A program made the translations under genes and the position numbers. Positions 5,822 to 7,036 of a DNA stretch of 7,036 bases are shown piece after piece; within the stretch, counting starts at the first letter, position 1; every line of letters starts with the position of its first letter. This DNA is from Gemmobacter sp. (GTDB taxonomy: Bacteria; Pseudomonadota; Alphaproteobacteria; Rhodobacterales; Rhodobacteraceae). The notes beneath the pieces were generated by a model, which had not been told where the DNA came from, searched no databases, and was given only the letters and a program-made list of their open reading frames with translations. The DNA is taken from contig JAUSPL010000055.1 in assembly GCA_030656535.1 (NCBI GenBank), positions 1-7,036 on the forward strand. Direction: 5' to 3'.

Positions 5822-6900
5822 GCTTGATCCTGGAAACCGTCGATTTGCAGCGCAGGTTCACCGTGGGGGGCGGACTGTTGGCCAAGCCCACCATAATCCA
5901 TGCGGTCAACGGAGTGTCGTTGCAGGTGCGGCGGGGCGAGACATTTGCAATTGTGGGCGAATCAGGGTGCGGAAAGTCCACTTTGGCGCGCCTGTTGCTG
6001 CGACTGATCGAACCAAGCGCGGGCAAGGTGATCTATGACGGGCGTGACCTGACCGACGTGTCGGCGTCGGAAATGCGGGCCTTGCGGTCCGAAATGCAAT
6101 TCATCTTTCAAGACCCGTTTTCGTCGTTGAACCCCCGTATGTCGGTGGAAACCATCGTGGGCGAGCCTTTGCTGGTTCATTCGGACCTGTCGGCCTCTGG
6201 TCGTCGGGCGCGGGTCGCAGAGCTGCTGTCCAGGGTGGGTCTGCGACCCGAACAGGGCGACCGCTACCCGCACGAGTTTTCGGGCGGGCAACGGCAGCGG
6301 ATCTCAATTGCGCGGGCGCTTGCGTCGGGGCCGAAGCTTTTGATCGGCGATGAGCCGGTGTCGGCGCTGGATGTTTCGGTTCAGGCGCAGATCGTGAACC
6401 TGCTGGAGGACCTGAAGGCGGATTTTGGGCTGACCCTGATCGTCATTGCGCATGATTTGGCCGTTATACGCCATATGAGCGACCGGGTTGCGGTGATGTA
6501 TCTGGGCGAGGTGGTTGAACTGGCCACGACCGAGACGCTTTTCACGGCGCCGCGGCATCCCTATACGCAGGCGCTGCTGGCGGCGATTCCGGTTCCCGTG
6601 CCAGGTGCCGGGGGTGAACGGCGTGTGCTGGGCGGCGATATTCCGTCACCGGCAAACCCGCCGTCTGGCTGCAAATTTCACACGCGCTGTCCGTTTGTCA
6701 CCGACATTTGCCGGACCAGCCGGCCCGTGCTGACAGATACCGGCGCAGGCCAGGTCGCCTGCCATCATCACGCAACCATTCCCGTGCCGCAGCTTGCTTC
6801 GGCCCGGGTACACCAGCGCAGCGCAACGTCCCAACGACGTTTCGCCTTGTACCGCGCTGCGACTGAACAAAAAACCACCAACAGGGAGATTGCACCATGA
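5818..6900 (+). CDS. Peptide-type ABC importer ATPase, OppF/DppF-like, with a long C-terminal tail
   Basis: This is a 360-residue partner ATPase of the preceding gene product; the two are expected to form a heterodimer on the cytoplasmic face of the permeases. Motifs are: Walker A GESGCGKS (47-54), Q-loop FQDPFSSLNPRM (97-108, Gln98), signature SGGQRQ (155-160), Walker B LLIGDEP (174-180, with Glu179 catalytic), D-loop ALDV (183-186), and H-loop AHD (211-213, His212). The oligo_HPY extension at about 245-320 has RHPYTQALL and four cysteines (285, 291, 298, 315). Family members usually end soon after the last cysteine, at about 320-330 residues. This one continues for some 40 more residues (321-360) of low-complexity, Arg/Thr/Gln-rich sequence with no recognisable motif. 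That tail is encoded by DNA that looks like a leader for the next gene: it contains an inverted repeat and the next Shine-Dalgarno. Both neighbours overlap it by 4 bp (ATGA). Confidence 0.94.
   Translation: MSLILETVDLQRRFTVGGGLLAKPTIIHAVNGVSLQVRRGETFAIVGESGCGKSTLARLLLRLIEPSAGKVIYDGRDLTDVSASEMRALRSEMQFIFQDPFSSLNPRMSVETIVGEPLLVHSDLSASGRRARVAELLSRVGLRPEQGDRYPHEFSGGQRQRISIARALASGPKLLIGDEPVSALDVSVQAQIVNLLEDLKADFGLTLIVIAHDLAVIRHMSDRVAVMYLGEVVELATTETLFTAPRHPYTQALLAAIPVPVPGAGGERRVLGGDIPSPANPPSGCKFHTRCPFVTDICRTSRPVLTDTGAGQVACHHHATIPVPQLASARVHQRSATSQRRFALYRAATEQKTTNREIAP
6825..6841 (+). repeat. Inverted repeat AACGTC-N5-GACGTT inside the tail of the second ATPase gene
   Basis: AACGTC (6825-6830) and GACGTT (6836-6841) are exact reverse complements around CCAAC, about 55 bp before the binding-protein start. 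It could form a 6-bp RNA hairpin or be a protein-binding site. Its place in the unconserved tail, just before the binding-protein gene, is where differential-expression elements are often found in binding-protein transporter operons. Support is by symmetry only. Confidence 0.3.
6883..6889 (+). promoter_or_regulatory. Shine-Dalgarno of the peptide-binding protein gene
   Basis: AGGGAGA lies 7 bases before the ATG at 6897 and is read through as coding sequence by the upstream ATPase. Its strength fits the high translation expected of a periplasmic binding protein. Confidence 0.7.
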
Positions 6901-7036
6901 CAACGCGGACTCTGATAACCACCCTACTGGCTTCGGTCGCAATGACGACCACGGCCTTTGCCGCCGATCTGCGGATCGGCTTGCAAGAAGACCCCGATGC
7001 CTTGGACACAGATCAGGCGCGCACCTTTGTGGGGCG
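6897..7036 (+). CDS. Periplasmic substrate-binding protein of a peptide-type ABC importer (family 5), 5' part
   Basis: Only the first 46 residues plus part of a codon are in the window. They begin with a Sec-type signal peptide: MTTRTLI, a hydrophobic core (TTLLASVAM) and a likely cleavage after TAFA-A or AFAA, giving a mature start near ADLRIGLQEDPDALD. The mature sequence LRIGLQEDPDALDTDQARTFVGR is characteristic of the opening strand of SBP_bac_5 peptide-binding lipoprotein/periplasmic proteins in Rhodobacteraceae. There is no lipobox cysteine, so it should be a free periplasmic protein. It delivers substrate to the permeases, whose genes are expected beyond the window. Its ATG overlaps the TGA of the upstream ATPase gene (ATGA). 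No substrate can be inferred from this much sequence. Confidence 0.88.
   Translation, partial: MTTRTLITTLLASVAMTTTAFAADLRIGLQEDPDALDTDQARTFVG

Overview
The window looks like chromosomal DNA from an alphaproteobacterium, most likely of the Rhodobacteraceae/Roseobacter type. The DNA is GC-rich by eye, the proteins resemble that group (for example the alphaproteobacterial style of HslU I-domain and the IAADICVYTN end of HslV), and the genes are tightly packed. This taxonomic call is made from memory of protein families, not from a search. Every gene I can support is on the + strand.

Region 1 (1-2641) is the heat-shock protease locus: the 3' half of hslV, a polytopic membrane protein of about ten membrane segments (DUF2157-like, function unknown), and hslU. 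The three genes overlap (11 bp, then 1 bp), so the membrane protein is physically and probably translationally embedded between the two subunits of the HslUV protease.

Region 2 (2642-4128) holds an M20D-type metallo-amidohydrolase (hippurate hydrolase/aminoacylase/carboxypeptidase-like), 52 bp after hslU. Its Shine-Dalgarno may be masked by a hairpin. After it comes a mostly non-coding stretch of about 260 bp with a strong terminator-like stem-loop and several short palindromes that could be regulator sites.

Region 3 (about 4129-7036) is an operon-like run: a GntR/FCD transcription regulator, two OppD/DppD- and OppF/DppF-type ATPases, and the start of an exported family-5 peptide-binding protein. 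Successive genes overlap by 8, 4 and 4 bp. The permease genes expected for a complete importer are not in the window and probably lie further downstream.

Working model (inference): the ABC system imports a peptide or N-acylated/amide-linked compound, the M20D enzyme hydrolyses it in the cytoplasm, and the GntR/FCD protein senses a small carboxylate or related metabolite and controls the locus. I found no RNA gene, mobile element, CRISPR array or clearly new system. The points most worth a second look are the membrane protein between hslV and hslU, the long tail of the second ATPase (which looks like a former intergenic leader and carries an inverted repeat), and the palindromes before and at the start of the regulator gene.
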